From assembly GCF_900111075.1 (NCBI RefSeq), contig NZ_FOFZ01000002.1, positions 62,001 through 126,000 of the forward strand: a stretch of 64,000 bases of DNA, in the 5' to 3' direction. Shown here one piece after another: positions 18,080 through 25,742 of the stretch. The notes beneath the pieces are model-generated. The model worked only from the letters and a program-made list of their open reading frames with translations, made no database searches and was not told where the DNA came from. Position 1 is the first letter of the stretch; each line of letters starts with the position of its first letter. This stretch comes from Flavobacterium frigoris. GTDB taxonomy: Bacteria > Bacteroidota > Bacteroidia > Flavobacteriales > Flavobacteriaceae. A program made the translations under genes and the position numbers.

Positions 18080-18087
18080 CAAAAGTA
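18080..18087 (-). promoter_or_regulatory. -7 promoter box of dapF
   Basis: On the minus strand this reads TACTTTTG, a perfect match to TAnnTTTG, 21 bases upstream of the dapF ATG. It lies inside the longer open frame and therefore argues against the upstream start. Confidence 0.65.
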
Positions 18088-18104
18088 CGAACTATTAATG
18101 AAAT

Positions 18105-18129
18105 GTTAATCACTGTTAAAGAGCGTTAA
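18105..18129. promoter_or_regulatory. Three GTTAA units at 10-bp phasing in the dapF/htrA intergenic region
   Basis: GTTAA occurs at 18105, 18115 and 18125, so the units lie on one face of the helix. They are placed just upstream of the -33 element of the Deg protease promoter (18137). Tandem half-sites at 10-11 bp are typical of OmpR/PhoB-family response regulators, and E. coli CpxR binds GTAAA repeats before degP. A regulator of this kind is inferred only. Confidence 0.5.
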
Positions 18130-18136
18130 ACTGTTT

Positions 18137-18165
18137 TTTGAACACCTTATTTAACCCTATTTTTA
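18137..18165 (+). promoter_or_regulatory. Promoter of the Deg/HtrA protease gene
   Basis: TTTG at 18137-18140 and TATTTTTA at 18158-18165 are separated by 17 bases, matching the Bacteroidota TTTG-N17-23-TAnnTTTG layout with one mismatch at the last base of the -7 box. The start codon is 31 bases further. Confidence 0.6.
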
Positions 18166-18195
18166 CAATACAAATAACGTAAAACTTACTCTATT

Positions 18196-19596
18196 ATGAA
18201 TCGATTTTCGCAGCTATTTTTGGCTTCTCTGTTAAGTGGTGCCGTAACATTAGGGGCTTACAAATTATTATTTGATACTAATGACTATTTTTCTTCGAAT
18301 AAAAATCCGTTAACCACGCTATCTAGTGAATCCTATATCAGAAAAGTAGGCCTATCTCCTGATGTCATTGACTTTACGGAAGCGGCCGAAAAAACAATAC
18401 ACACGGTAGTCCATGTAAAAAACGTATCCTATAAAACCGTTTCAAACCCGATGCTGGAATACTTCTACGGATACAAAGGAGGACAGACACAGGAGCAAGT
18501 GGGAACTGGCTCAGGTGTAATTATCTCAGCCGATGGTTATATCGTAACGAATAATCATGTGATAAAAGACGCTTCAGAAATTGAAATTACCTTAAATAAT
18601 AAAAAATCATACAAAGCAAAACTCATTGGTACCGACTCAAAAATGGATATCGCTTTGTTAAAAATCGATGCTGACGAAAAACTCCCTTATACCACGTTTG
18701 GAAATTCTGATTCGGTAAAAATTGGAGAATGGGTTCTAGCGGTCGGAAATCCATATAACTTAACCTCAACGGTAACTGCTGGTATTGTTTCGGCGAAAGC
18801 CAGAGACTTGGGAACTAGCGGAATTCAATCTTTTATTCAAACAGATGCTGCGGTAAATCCAGGAAACAGTGGTGGTGCTTTAGTAAACACCCGTGGTGAC
18901 TTGATAGGAATCAATACGATGATTTCTTCTATGACTGGCTCCTATGTTGGTTACTCTTTTGCTGTACCGTCTAATATTGCCCGAAAAATTATTGAAGATC
19001 TTATGGAATACGGTAACGTACAACGTGGAATCTTGGGGGTTGAAGGTGGAGAATTAAATGCAACTGCTTCCAGAGAATTAGGAATTAACCAAACCGAAGG
19101 ATTTTACATTGGCGCCGTTACAAAAAATTCAGGTGCTGAAAGATCTGGACTTCAAAAAGGAGATATCATAGTAAAACTAGACGGACAGAAGATTGCCACT
19201 TATGCAGACCTTTCTGGATACATTAACACCAAGAGACCTAATGATAAAATACAGGTTACCTATACTAGAGACGGAGAAAATCGCATCGTTCCTGTACTGC
19301 TAAGTAAAAACGAATTCTTCAGTACTGAATTCAAAGGAATCGAACTAGAAAATATTAATACCACCGACAAAAAGAAATTCAATATCAATTATGGTGTCAA
19401 AATTAAATCTATAACCAATGAAAATTTAATGCAATACAGCGCTGAATTAAAAGGCAATATCATTCTGAGTATTGATAATGAAAAAGCAAAAGATATCGAA
19501 ACGGTCTCCAAACTTTTAAATAATAAAGAAGAAAACCAAAACATACGACTCGAAATGATCAATAAAAACGGGGAAGTATTCAGAATCATTATCTAA
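18196..19596 (+). CDS. Do/Deg (HtrA)-family periplasmic serine protease
   Basis: This 466-residue envelope protease/chaperone degrades misfolded periplasmic proteins. An N-terminal membrane helix or signal (about 5-25) is followed by a trypsin-like domain with catalytic His121 (VTNNHVIKD), Asp151 (MDIALLKID) and Ser225 (NPGNSGGALV). A PDZ domain covers about 275-370 and a shorter second PDZ-like segment ends the protein. It stands alone, with its own promoter, a candidate phased operator and a terminator, which suits a stress-controlled gene. Family assignment is secure; DegP versus DegQ naming is not meaningful in this phylum. Confidence 0.94.
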   Translation: MNRFSQLFLASLLSGAVTLGAYKLLFDTNDYFSSNKNPLTTLSSESYIRKVGLSPDVIDFTEAAEKTIHTVVHVKNVSYKTVSNPMLEYFYGYKGGQTQEQVGTGSGVIISADGYIVTNNHVIKDASEIEITLNNKKSYKAKLIGTDSKMDIALLKIDADEKLPYTTFGNSDSVKIGEWVLAVGNPYNLTSTVTAGIVSAKARDLGTSGIQSFIQTDAAVNPGNSGGALVNTRGDLIGINTMISSMTGSYVGYSFAVPSNIARKIIEDLMEYGNVQRGILGVEGGELNATASRELGINQTEGFYIGAVTKNSGAERSGLQKGDIIVKLDGQKIATYADLSGYINTKRPNDKIQVTYTRDGENRIVPVLLSKNEFFSTEFKGIELENINTTDKKKFNINYGVKIKSITNENLMQYSAELKGNIILSIDNEKAKDIETVSKLLNNKEENQNIRLEMINKNGEVFRIII

Positions 19597-19618
19597 CACC
19601 TGCCCGCTTTCGATAAAA

Positions 19619-19653
19619 ACAAAGCCAGTCCGCAAAACGCACTGGCTTTTTTT
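19619..19653 (+). terminator. Terminator after the Deg protease gene
   Basis: AAAGCCAGT pairs with ACTGGCTTT across an 11-base loop, followed by TTTT. It separates the protease from gap. Confidence 0.88.
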
Positions 19654-19699
19654 ATTAAAAAAAAACATTAAAATAGTTCACGAAATCGATTGAAATGGG

Positions 19700-19707
19700 T
19701 ACTTTTG
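19700..19707 (+). promoter_or_regulatory. -7 promoter box of gap
   Basis: TACTTTTG fits TAnnTTTG exactly and lies 48 bases before the preferred gap start at 19755. It falls within the longer open frame starting at 19695, which supports the downstream start. Confidence 0.6.
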
Positions 19708-19754
19708 CGCCAAATTTAAGACAACAAGTACTAAATTATTTTCAAATTTTCAAT

Positions 19755-21203
19755 ATGAGCAAGACACCTTTGTATCAAAAAGAAGTTTCATTTCAGGTCG
19801 ACAGAAGACGTGCAGGAGTAGAATTAATTAAAATTGTCAGCGATTTATGGTATGACAAATCCATAGAAATGGTTTTGTTTAAAAATCAATTGATAGACAA
19901 AAACGTAAATGAAATCATCAATTTACATCAGTATGCCGCAGAATTTGTAGGCAAACCGATTACCATTTTCGACTCGGTAGAAATTGCCAAAGTCGTTTTA
20001 TCGTTGGATTTACCACCATCAAAATTAGATATTGGTAAACTGACTTACGAGTACGTATTAGAAGACGAAAAATATCCCGATGCAAGACATTTTGTATTGG
20101 ACAAATTAAAAGAAGCCAAATCATCAGAAGAAATTCAGCCGAAAGATGTGGTATTATATGGTTTTGGTAGAATTGGACGTTTATTAGCCAGAGAGCTAAT
20201 GTCTAAAACTGGAAAAGGAAACCAATTACGATTGAGAGCCATTGTTACTAGAGATAAAAATGATGCTTCGACCCTTGAAAAAAGAGCTTCGTTATTGCGT
20301 TATGATTCCATTCATGGTGATTTTCAAGGTTCTGTAACTGCCGATGTTAAAAACAATGCGTTAATCATCAACGGTACAACTGTTCACATTATTACAGCAA
20401 ACTCTCCAGAAGAAATTGATTATACTACTTACGGAATTGATCATGCTTTGATAATCGATAATACAGGTGCTTTTACAACTAAAGAAGCATTAAGCAGACA
20501 TTTAGTTTCAAAAGGAGCGCATAAAGTATTATTGACTGCTCCTGGTAAAGGAGTTCCAAATATTGTTCATGGTGTAAATCAAAACGAATACAATCCAGAC
20601 GATATTGATATTTTCTCTGCTGCTTCTTGTACAACAAATGCCATCACTCCTATACTTAAAGCAGTTGAAGATACTTTAGGTGTAGTAAAAGGACATTTAG
20701 AAACGATACACTCCTATACAAATGACCAAAACTTGGTCGACAACATGCACAAAAAATACCGTCGTGGTCGAGCTGCAGCCTTGAATATGGTAATTACTGA
20801 AACGGGAGCAGGAACTGCTGTCGCTAAAGCGTTACCGTCATTGGAAGGTAAATTGACCTCTAATGCGATTCGTGTTCCTGTTCCTAACGGATCGTTAGTT
20901 GTTTTGAATCTTGAAGTATCAAAAGAAACTTCAATTGAAGAAATCAATGCCATTATGAAAAAATATGCATTGGAAGGCGAGTTAGTAGAGCAAATTAAAT
21001 ATTCAACAAATAACGAACTAGTTTCATCCGATATCGTTGGTACATCTGCACCTTCAATTTATGACAGTAATGCCACTATCGTTTCTAATGACGGCAAAAA
21101 TATCGTGTTATACATCTGGTATGACAATGAATATGGCTACAGTCATCAAGTAATAAGATTGGCAAAATATATTGCTAAAGTAAGACGTTTCACGTATTAC
21201 TAG
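19755..21203 (+). CDS. gap: Glyceraldehyde-3-phosphate dehydrogenase, long form
   Basis: This phosphorylating GAPDH oxidises glyceraldehyde-3-phosphate to 1,3-bisphosphoglycerate in glycolysis, or works in reverse. It is 482 residues from ATG 19755, about 150 more than classical GAPDH. An N-terminal helical extension (about 1-125) precedes the Rossmann domain (VLYGFGRIGRLLA at about 134-146), and catalytic Cys292 sits in SAASCTTNAITP. The C-terminal NEYGYSHQVIRLAKYI motif is normal. The extension is a feature of the long GAPDH form seen in Bacteroidota and some proteobacteria. It may favour gluconeogenic flux, but that is inference. Confidence 0.93.
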   Translation: MSKTPLYQKEVSFQVDRRRAGVELIKIVSDLWYDKSIEMVLFKNQLIDKNVNEIINLHQYAAEFVGKPITIFDSVEIAKVVLSLDLPPSKLDIGKLTYEYVLEDEKYPDARHFVLDKLKEAKSSEEIQPKDVVLYGFGRIGRLLARELMSKTGKGNQLRLRAIVTRDKNDASTLEKRASLLRYDSIHGDFQGSVTADVKNNALIINGTTVHIITANSPEEIDYTTYGIDHALIIDNTGAFTTKEALSRHLVSKGAHKVLLTAPGKGVPNIVHGVNQNEYNPDDIDIFSAASCTTNAITPILKAVEDTLGVVKGHLETIHSYTNDQNLVDNMHKKYRRGRAAALNMVITETGAGTAVAKALPSLEGKLTSNAIRVPVPNGSLVVLNLEVSKETSIEEINAIMKKYALEGELVEQIKYSTNNELVSSDIVGTSAPSIYDSNATIVSNDGKNIVLYIWYDNEYGYSHQVIRLAKYIAKVRRFTYY

Positions 21204-21237
21204 CCTATAGCTTACAGGTTTGGCAATGCCGTTTCAA

Positions 21238-21258
21238 TTTTTAGTTTTTAGTTTTTAG
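21238..21258 (+). repeat. Heptanucleotide tandem repeat TTTTTAG x3
   Basis: Three perfect copies of TTTTTAG lie 34 bases after the gap stop. A related heptamer, TTTTTGG, is repeated six times at the other end of the following permease gene. Confidence 0.8.
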
Positions 21259-21307
21259 TTCAAGTTTTAGATTAAGATTTACAGCAGCCCAACCTGGATT
21301 TAATAGA

Positions 21308-21346
21308 AAATCCCTCCCGTTAGTAAGACGAGAGGGATTTTTTTTT
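21308..21346 (+). terminator. Terminator of gap
   Basis: AAATCCCTC pairs with GAGGGATTT across a 15-base loop, followed by eight T. The sequence leading into it (GCAGCCC...ATTTAATAGAAAATCC) is repeated in degenerate form before the hairpin at 21624. Confidence 0.8.
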
Positions 21347-21379
21347 GAAATTATTTTTAAAGAATGCCACTGATTTTTT

Positions 21380-21514
21380 CTACCACATAGAAACATAGAT
21401 TTTTTCTTAGTTTACAAAAGAAGTGTCACTTTAATCAAAGAGCAAACTATCTGAAAAATAATTTTCTTTGCCATTCCTCTATTTACATAGTAAAGCTATG
21501 ATTCTATGTGGTAG
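21380..21514. repeat. Wide inverted repeat in the gap-permease intergenic region
   Basis: The 19-mers at 21380-21398 (CTACCACATAGAAACATAG) and 21496-21514 are inverted repeats with a single mismatch, separated by 97 bases of A/T-rich sequence with no gene. They could fold into a long hairpin or be the ends of a small non-autonomous element; no transposase or flanking target duplication was recognised. Confidence 0.6.
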
Positions 21515-21623
21515 GCTTTTCTTTATCACGAAAAATTAAACCATATAAGTTATATAAGTTTTTAAAAGCTTCTTCGATGAATAGCGCATTAGAATCGCAG
21601 CATCCCGACTGACATTAAATAGA

Positions 21624-21667
21624 AAATCCGTTCCGTCTCGTTTTTAAGAACGAGACGGAACGGATTT
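21624..21667. terminator. Very stable 19-bp hairpin, likely permease terminator
   Basis: AAATCCGTTCCGTCTCGTT pairs perfectly with the arm at 21649-21667 across a six-base loop. It lies 77 bases beyond the stop of the minus-strand permease and could end transcription from either side, although the minus-strand T-run is short. Confidence 0.6.
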
Positions 21668-21743
21668 ATTTTAAACTTATTGGTAAAGAACACTTTTTAT
21701 TACAATAAAAAAATATTTAAACTTAATACTGACCATTGACAAA

Positions 21744-23150
21744 CTATTCCTTAGCCTTTGTCAAATAATAAACAGGAATACCCATTAGCATAATCAGGAC
21801 GCCCCAACCGCTCGTACTTGTTTTAGTGTATAATAAAGCAATACAAATTGCACTAGCTATAACAATATAGAGAGCAGGTAAAAAAGGATATCCAAAAGCT
21901 CTATATGGCCTTTCAGCATCTGGCATTTTTTTGCGAAGAATAAATATCCCTAAAATCGTAAGTATATAAAAGATCAAAACGATGATTACTACAAAGTCAA
22001 GTAAATCACCATACTTCCCTGTTAGACACAAGGCCGAAGCCCAAAAACACTGTACCCAGATAGACCATTCTGGAACACTAGCTTTATTCAGCTGAGCCGC
22101 TTTTTTAAAGAAAACACCGTCTTGCGCCATCGTATAATATACTCTGGCACCGGCCATAATCAGTCCGTTGTTACACGCAAAAGTCGAAATCATAATCATC
22201 ACAGCAATAATATACGTCCCTATAGATCCAAAAATATATTGCGAAGCCACCACAGCCACACGGTCTGATTCGGCAGTAGCAATTTCTTGCAACGGCACTA
22301 CAGCCAGATACATTAGATTTGCCAAAACATAAATCACACTAACAATTAAAGTTCCAAGAAACAAACTCAGTCCTACATTGCGTTTTGGATTTTTAATCTC
22401 CCCTGCGATAAAAGTCACTCCTTCCCAAGCGACACTCGAAAACATCGAGCCCACCAAAGCTGCTGAAATTGCAGAAATCAAAGTCACTCCGCTTATCGGC
22501 ATCCAGGAACCACTTGCTACGTCAAGTGACGACGATGCCCATGCATTTGTCCAGTTAGCATCCCAAACCTCAGCTTTAGCTGCAAAAAATCCAAATAGGA
22601 TCAGACCTGCCAACGATAAAATTTTAATCACCGTTAAAACCGTTTGAAGAATCTTAGAGTTTTTCACTCCGCGGCTGTTAATATAACTCAGTAAAATAAT
22701 GGTAAAAATGGAAACAATCTGAGCGGCATTCAATTTGAAATCACCTATTTCATATAAGATATTTTTATCACTAAAAGCTGGAAATAAATATGCTGCAAAC
22801 TTAGAGAAGGCAACTCCCACCGCAGCGATTGTACCCGTTTGTATCACGGCAAAGAAGCTCCAGCCGTAGAGAAAACCAACGAGTTTTCCGTAAGCTTCCT
22901 TAATATATACATACTGTCCGCCTGCTTTAGGGAACATGGAACTCAACTCACCGTAACTCACAGCGGCAATCACCGTAATGGTTCCGGTAAGCACCCACAT
23001 AGCGATCAGCCATCCGGCCGAACCCAATTGGCGCACCATATCTGAACTCACTATAAATATTCCCGAACCGATCATGGAACCCACCACCAGCATAGTTCCA
23101 TCCAGTAATCCGAGTTCTCTCTTAAAATCGTCTTGATTCTCTTCTTGCAT
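21744..23150 (-). CDS. APC-family amino acid permease
   Basis: The 468-residue inner-membrane protein is an amino acid-polyamine-organocation (APC) transporter with about 12 transmembrane segments. The start, LLDGTMLVVGSMIGSGIFIVSS, is the helix 1 signature whose unwound GSG(I/L) segment binds substrate. YGELSSMFPKAGGQYVYIKEAYG marks helices 2-3, and SVAWEGVTFIAGEIKNPKRNV marks helix 6 and the following loop. The substrate is uncertain. It is monocistronic, and a TTTTTGG heptamer array ends 2 bases before its start codon on the coding side. Confidence 0.88.
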   Translation of the reverse strand: MQEENQDDFKRELGLLDGTMLVVGSMIGSGIFIVSSDMVRQLGSAGWLIAMWVLTGTITVIAAVSYGELSSMFPKAGGQYVYIKEAYGKLVGFLYGWSFFAVIQTGTIAAVGVAFSKFAAYLFPAFSDKNILYEIGDFKLNAAQIVSIFTIILLSYINSRGVKNSKILQTVLTVIKILSLAGLILFGFFAAKAEVWDANWTNAWASSSLDVASGSWMPISGVTLISAISAALVGSMFSSVAWEGVTFIAGEIKNPKRNVGLSLFLGTLIVSVIYVLANLMYLAVVPLQEIATAESDRVAVVASQYIFGSIGTYIIAVMIMISTFACNNGLIMAGARVYYTMAQDGVFFKKAAQLNKASVPEWSIWVQCFWASALCLTGKYGDLLDFVVIIVLIFYILTILGIFILRKKMPDAERPYRAFGYPFLPALYIVIASAICIALLYTKTSTSGWGVLIMLMGIPVYYLTKAKE

Positions 23151-23152
23151 TA

Positions 23153-23198
23153 TTTTTGGTTTTTGGTTTTTGGTTTTTGGTTTTTGGTTTTTGGTTGG
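23153..23198 (-). repeat. Heptanucleotide tandem repeat TTTTTGG x6 in the permease leader
   Basis: Six perfect TTTTTGG units (23153-23194) plus a partial unit lie directly before the permease ATG at 23150; on the mRNA they read CCAAAAA. Slippage would change leader length and the distance from promoter or ribosome entry site to the start codon. It does not change the reading frame because it is outside the gene. Confidence 0.9.
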
Positions 23199-23327
23199 CT
23201 AAAGATATACTTTTTTTAGAAATCCCAAATATTTTGTTCCCCGAAGTAGAGTCAAATCCAAAATTAAAGATTACTACACTACAATCTATATAGTATCAGG
23301 GCGTGTCCCTACCTCCACTCCGTTACG

Positions 23328-23420
23328 GTACGGTCAAGCTATTCGCTACAATCTCACTTGTCTCGTCTCGTTTTTAAACGAGACGAGACAAGTGAGGATT
23401 TTCACTACTATCCCTCACGC
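23328..23420 (+). repeat. Dispersed intergenic repeat with 20-bp perfect hairpin core
   Basis: A left flank (GTCAAGCTATTCGCTACAATC, ending at 23353) and a right flank (GGATTTTCACTACTATCCCTCACG, from 23397) enclose a perfect palindrome at 23354-23395 with 20-bp arms. The flanks recur at 58702-58772 with a different core and at 6171-6205 with the core deleted. No gene is seen in the gap from 23199 to 23517. Confidence 0.7.
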
Positions 23421-23502
23421 AACGAAACGATATAATCAATGACTACAACGGTGAAATAAGACGATTCAGTTTACGCCCGTGTCATACGATGGTGCAATTG
23501 CA

Positions 23503-23559
23503 TTCCACGAATGTACTGCATCACAAACGGAGATTCCTCCTTTGTCGGAATGACAAGAT
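23503..23559 (+). repeat. Left copy of degenerate direct repeat flanking the GNAT gene
   Basis: This stretch, whose best-conserved part runs from GCATCACAAAC at 23518 to GACAAGAT at 23559, aligns with 24231-24285 downstream of the acetyltransferase gene. Shared blocks include CCTCCTTTGT and AATGAC. The pair brackets the gene at 23706-24230. Confidence 0.55.
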
Positions 23560-23705
23560 AATTAAAATGAAAAAGCCGAATTAATTAATTAATTGTGAAT
23601 AAAACAATATATATTTGAGTAACGGATTATGAGCTATTGAGAAACGCATATTTACTAGTTCACAGTAATTTCACAACACTGCAACAAACAATCGAAAAAT
23701 TAAAA

Positions 23706-24230
23706 ATGCAACCATTACAAATAGATAGACTCCTAACGGAAAGATTAATTCTTATTCCGTTTACAATACAAATTTGCAAAAATATTATGAACGATGACTT
23801 TGGTGATTTATCTATAATGGGATTAACGAAAGGTAAAAGCTGGCCTGATGCTGATGTTATAGAAACTTTACCCAAAATAATTAATAATTTATCTCAGGTT
23901 GAATCACCTACTGGATTTGAATCATGGATAATCATCAAAAATGACACATTAGAAATAATTGGCGACTTAGGTTTTAAAGGGTTCAATCATGACGAAGAAA
24001 ATATCGATATTGGATATGGTATCATAAAAGAAGAAAGAAAAAATGGTTATGCGGAAGAAGCCTCAAAAGGACTTATAAAATGGGCCTTTTCAAACAAATT
24101 TGTAAAGGAAATAACCGCACGATGTTTAATTGACAATATTAGTTCTATCAATCTACTAAAGAAATTAAATTTTATGGAAATGAAGAATGACAACGAAATG
24201 GTGTATTGGACATTACAAAACAAAGAATAA
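23706..24230 (+). CDS. GNAT-family N-acetyltransferase
   Basis: The 174-residue protein begins MQPLQIDRLLTERLILIPFT, the normal RimJ/RimL-type start, so ATG 23706 is preferred over the upstream open frame to 23637. Later blocks match the family: ETLEIIGDLGFKG-like strand, DIGYGIIKEERKNGYAEEASKGLIKWAF for acetyl-CoA binding, and ARCLIDNISSINLLKKLNFMEM at the end. Acceptor unknown. The gene is isolated, A/T-rich and bracketed by degenerate direct repeats, which suggests insertion as a cassette. Confidence 0.8.
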   Translation: MQPLQIDRLLTERLILIPFTIQICKNIMNDDFGDLSIMGLTKGKSWPDADVIETLPKIINNLSQVESPTGFESWIIIKNDTLEIIGDLGFKGFNHDEENIDIGYGIIKEERKNGYAEEASKGLIKWAFSNKFVKEITARCLIDNISSINLLKKLNFMEMKNDNEMVYWTLQNKE

Positions 24231-24285
24231 TCCGCGCCAGTAATGCATCGCAATTAAAACCCCTCCTTTGTAGCAATGACCAGAT
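24231..24285 (+). repeat. Right copy of degenerate direct repeat flanking the GNAT gene
   Basis: Beginning at the base after the acetyltransferase stop codon, this sequence (CCGCGCC...GCATCGCAATT...CCTCCTTTGTAGCAATGACCAGAT) matches the upstream copy at 23503-23559 in the same orientation with substitutions and one gap. Confidence 0.55.
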
Positions 24286-24290
24286 TGAGT

Positions 24291-24327
24291 AAAAAAAGCT
24301 GCATTTATTAAAAATGCAGCTTTTTTT
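24291..24327. terminator. Bidirectional terminator between GNAT and CDGSH genes
   Basis: AAAAAAAGCTGCATTT and AAATGCAGCTTTTTTT form a 16-bp stem around five bases, with T-runs on both strands. It serves two convergent genes. Confidence 0.9.
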
Positions 24328-24353
24328 ATAGTGTAAACAGAAAACGGTTTTCT

Positions 24354-24581
24354 TTATTTCGTTTTCATTGGTGGCAAATCAAATGCCTTTGATTCATGTT
24401 CAAAACTGCTGCGGTGTGAACCATCACAAAAAGGTTTATTAGAAGACAATCCACAACGACAAAGACCTAAAGCAGTTCTTCCTTCCAGTCCATATACTTT
24501 ACCATCACAATCCATTATTTCGAAATCCCCTTCGATCTTAATAGATCCGTTGTTATTGATAATTAGTTTTGTTTTGCTCAT
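24354..24581 (-). CDS. CDGSH iron-sulfur domain protein
   Basis: The 75-residue protein carries the CDGSH signature CRCGLSSNKPFCDGSH, giving [2Fe-2S] ligands Cys41, Cys43, Cys52 and His56. Such small proteins bind a labile cluster and are linked to electron transfer or redox sensing. The frame is open to 24662, but the start at 24581 gives MSKTKLIINNNGSIKI and the usual length. It is convergent with the acetyltransferase gene and monocistronic. Confidence 0.88.
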   Translation of the reverse strand: MSKTKLIINNNGSIKIEGDFEIMDCDGKVYGLEGRTALGLCRCGLSSNKPFCDGSHRSSFEHESKAFDLPPMKTK

Positions 24582-24981
24582 AATGCTATTTATTTTTTTG
24601 AGTTCAAAGATTGCAAAATATATGCTCATCATTTCGCATAGCCGTATTTTTTTTGGATTCAAAGCCCTAATTTATCTTTATTCTATTTTACGCCATCGCT
24701 GTCACACTACTAAAGAAATTCTATTGTCAACTACAACCGAAAAAAGACAAGTCATTACACGAGCAGTTTGTTTATTTTTTTGTACTTTTAATATCCTCTT
24801 TAAATGAAAATTATCGCTTGAGTAATCCCCTCTTCGGCAAGACATTAAAAGTAATTTAGAGCTAAAATCTTCGGCATAGAAATACTGGATTCGCTAGTCA
24901 AAATAAGTCTCCCATTTTAGCGATGCATTTTTAAACCGCGCCTGATCATATAAACGAATAGTTAACTAATAAATCGATAGT
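24582..24981. other. Intergenic region without recognised features
   Basis: This 400-base A/T-rich gap lies between the divergent CDGSH gene and the helical hypothetical gene. A possible short frame at 24550-24807 has no coding character and overlaps the CDGSH start. No clear promoter pair or hairpin was found. Confidence 0.5.
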
Positions 24982-25428
24982 ATGGAAAATTTAAAACGCA
25001 AACTAAAAAATGATTTTAATTGGGAAGCACAGTGGCAACAATTATATATATTAACAGAACAATGGTACTCTGACATACAATTTTACAAAGAGGACTTGAA
25101 ATTTTTATATCATCTTGTTGACAAATATTTCATGGGACTAACTCATAATGCGAACTTAGATGAAATGCGCGAAGTAGCCAAAGAGCTATCTAACGAAAGT
25201 AAATGTAGCGATGAATTACAAGACAAAATCGCCCTGCATTTAAAACACCTCGCTGAACTCATCGATGCTCCCTATAAATATGATTCCCACCAAATAAGAA
25301 GCGAACACGAAAAATTAGATAATGAGATTATTTCTTTTGTAAATAAATTTAGAAATAACAAAAAAGAAATATTCGCCATTACTGAGAAAGTGATGAAAAA
25401 AGAAATTCAAAAAAGGCTGATGTCATAG
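24982..25428 (+). CDS. Hypothetical all-helical cytoplasmic protein
   Basis: I do not recognise this 148-residue protein. It has no signal peptide or membrane segment, is rich in charged residues and aromatic Trp/Tyr near the N-terminus (NWEAQWQQLYILTEQWYSDI), and appears to be a bundle of four or so long helices, the last being very basic. A single MGLTHNANLDEMREVAKEL segment separates the first helices. Neighbours give no clue, as it lies between two long intergenic gaps in the accessory stretch. Confidence 0.7.
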   Translation: MENLKRKLKNDFNWEAQWQQLYILTEQWYSDIQFYKEDLKFLYHLVDKYFMGLTHNANLDEMREVAKELSNESKCSDELQDKIALHLKHLAELIDAPYKYDSHQIRSEHEKLDNEIISFVNKFRNNKKEIFAITEKVMKKEIQKRLMS

Positions 25429-25742
25429 TGTAATAATTTACGGCAGAAAACTTAGTCGTCAAAATTATACTACGGAAAAAATTTATTGAAAAATAAAAAG
25501 GAATCTGATAACCAGAAGGTAACAACTTTTTTACACTCCTATTAACTGTGGTAGTCCCAAATACTAAATGTAGATTTTGGTCTCGTAAATAACTTCCCGT
25601 TCTACCTCCCTTTTTTTTGACTGTACACAAAAAATAAGCCTTAATTTAGTGGCAGCAAAAAGCAAGTCTGATAATCTAGTAATCTTTTTTTTTTAGAGAC
25701 TCAGCAGCTGCAAAAAAAAACATCACAGTATATTTAAAAATT
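25429..25742. other. Intergenic region without recognised features
   Basis: This 314-base stretch precedes the NAD-dependent dehydrogenase gene. I see no convincing ORF, tRNA, strong hairpin or TAnnTTTG promoter in it. Confidence 0.45.

Noticed and set aside
23354..23395. Perfect 42-base palindrome considered as a CRISPR-type or phage attachment site
   Set aside because: It is a single palindrome inside a dispersed repeat; there is no spacer array, cas gene or integrase nearby.
24550..24807. 85-codon frame at the start of the gap after the CDGSH gene
   Set aside because: It overlaps the CDGSH start, is A/T-driven hydrophobic sequence and lacks a promoter or recognisable domain.
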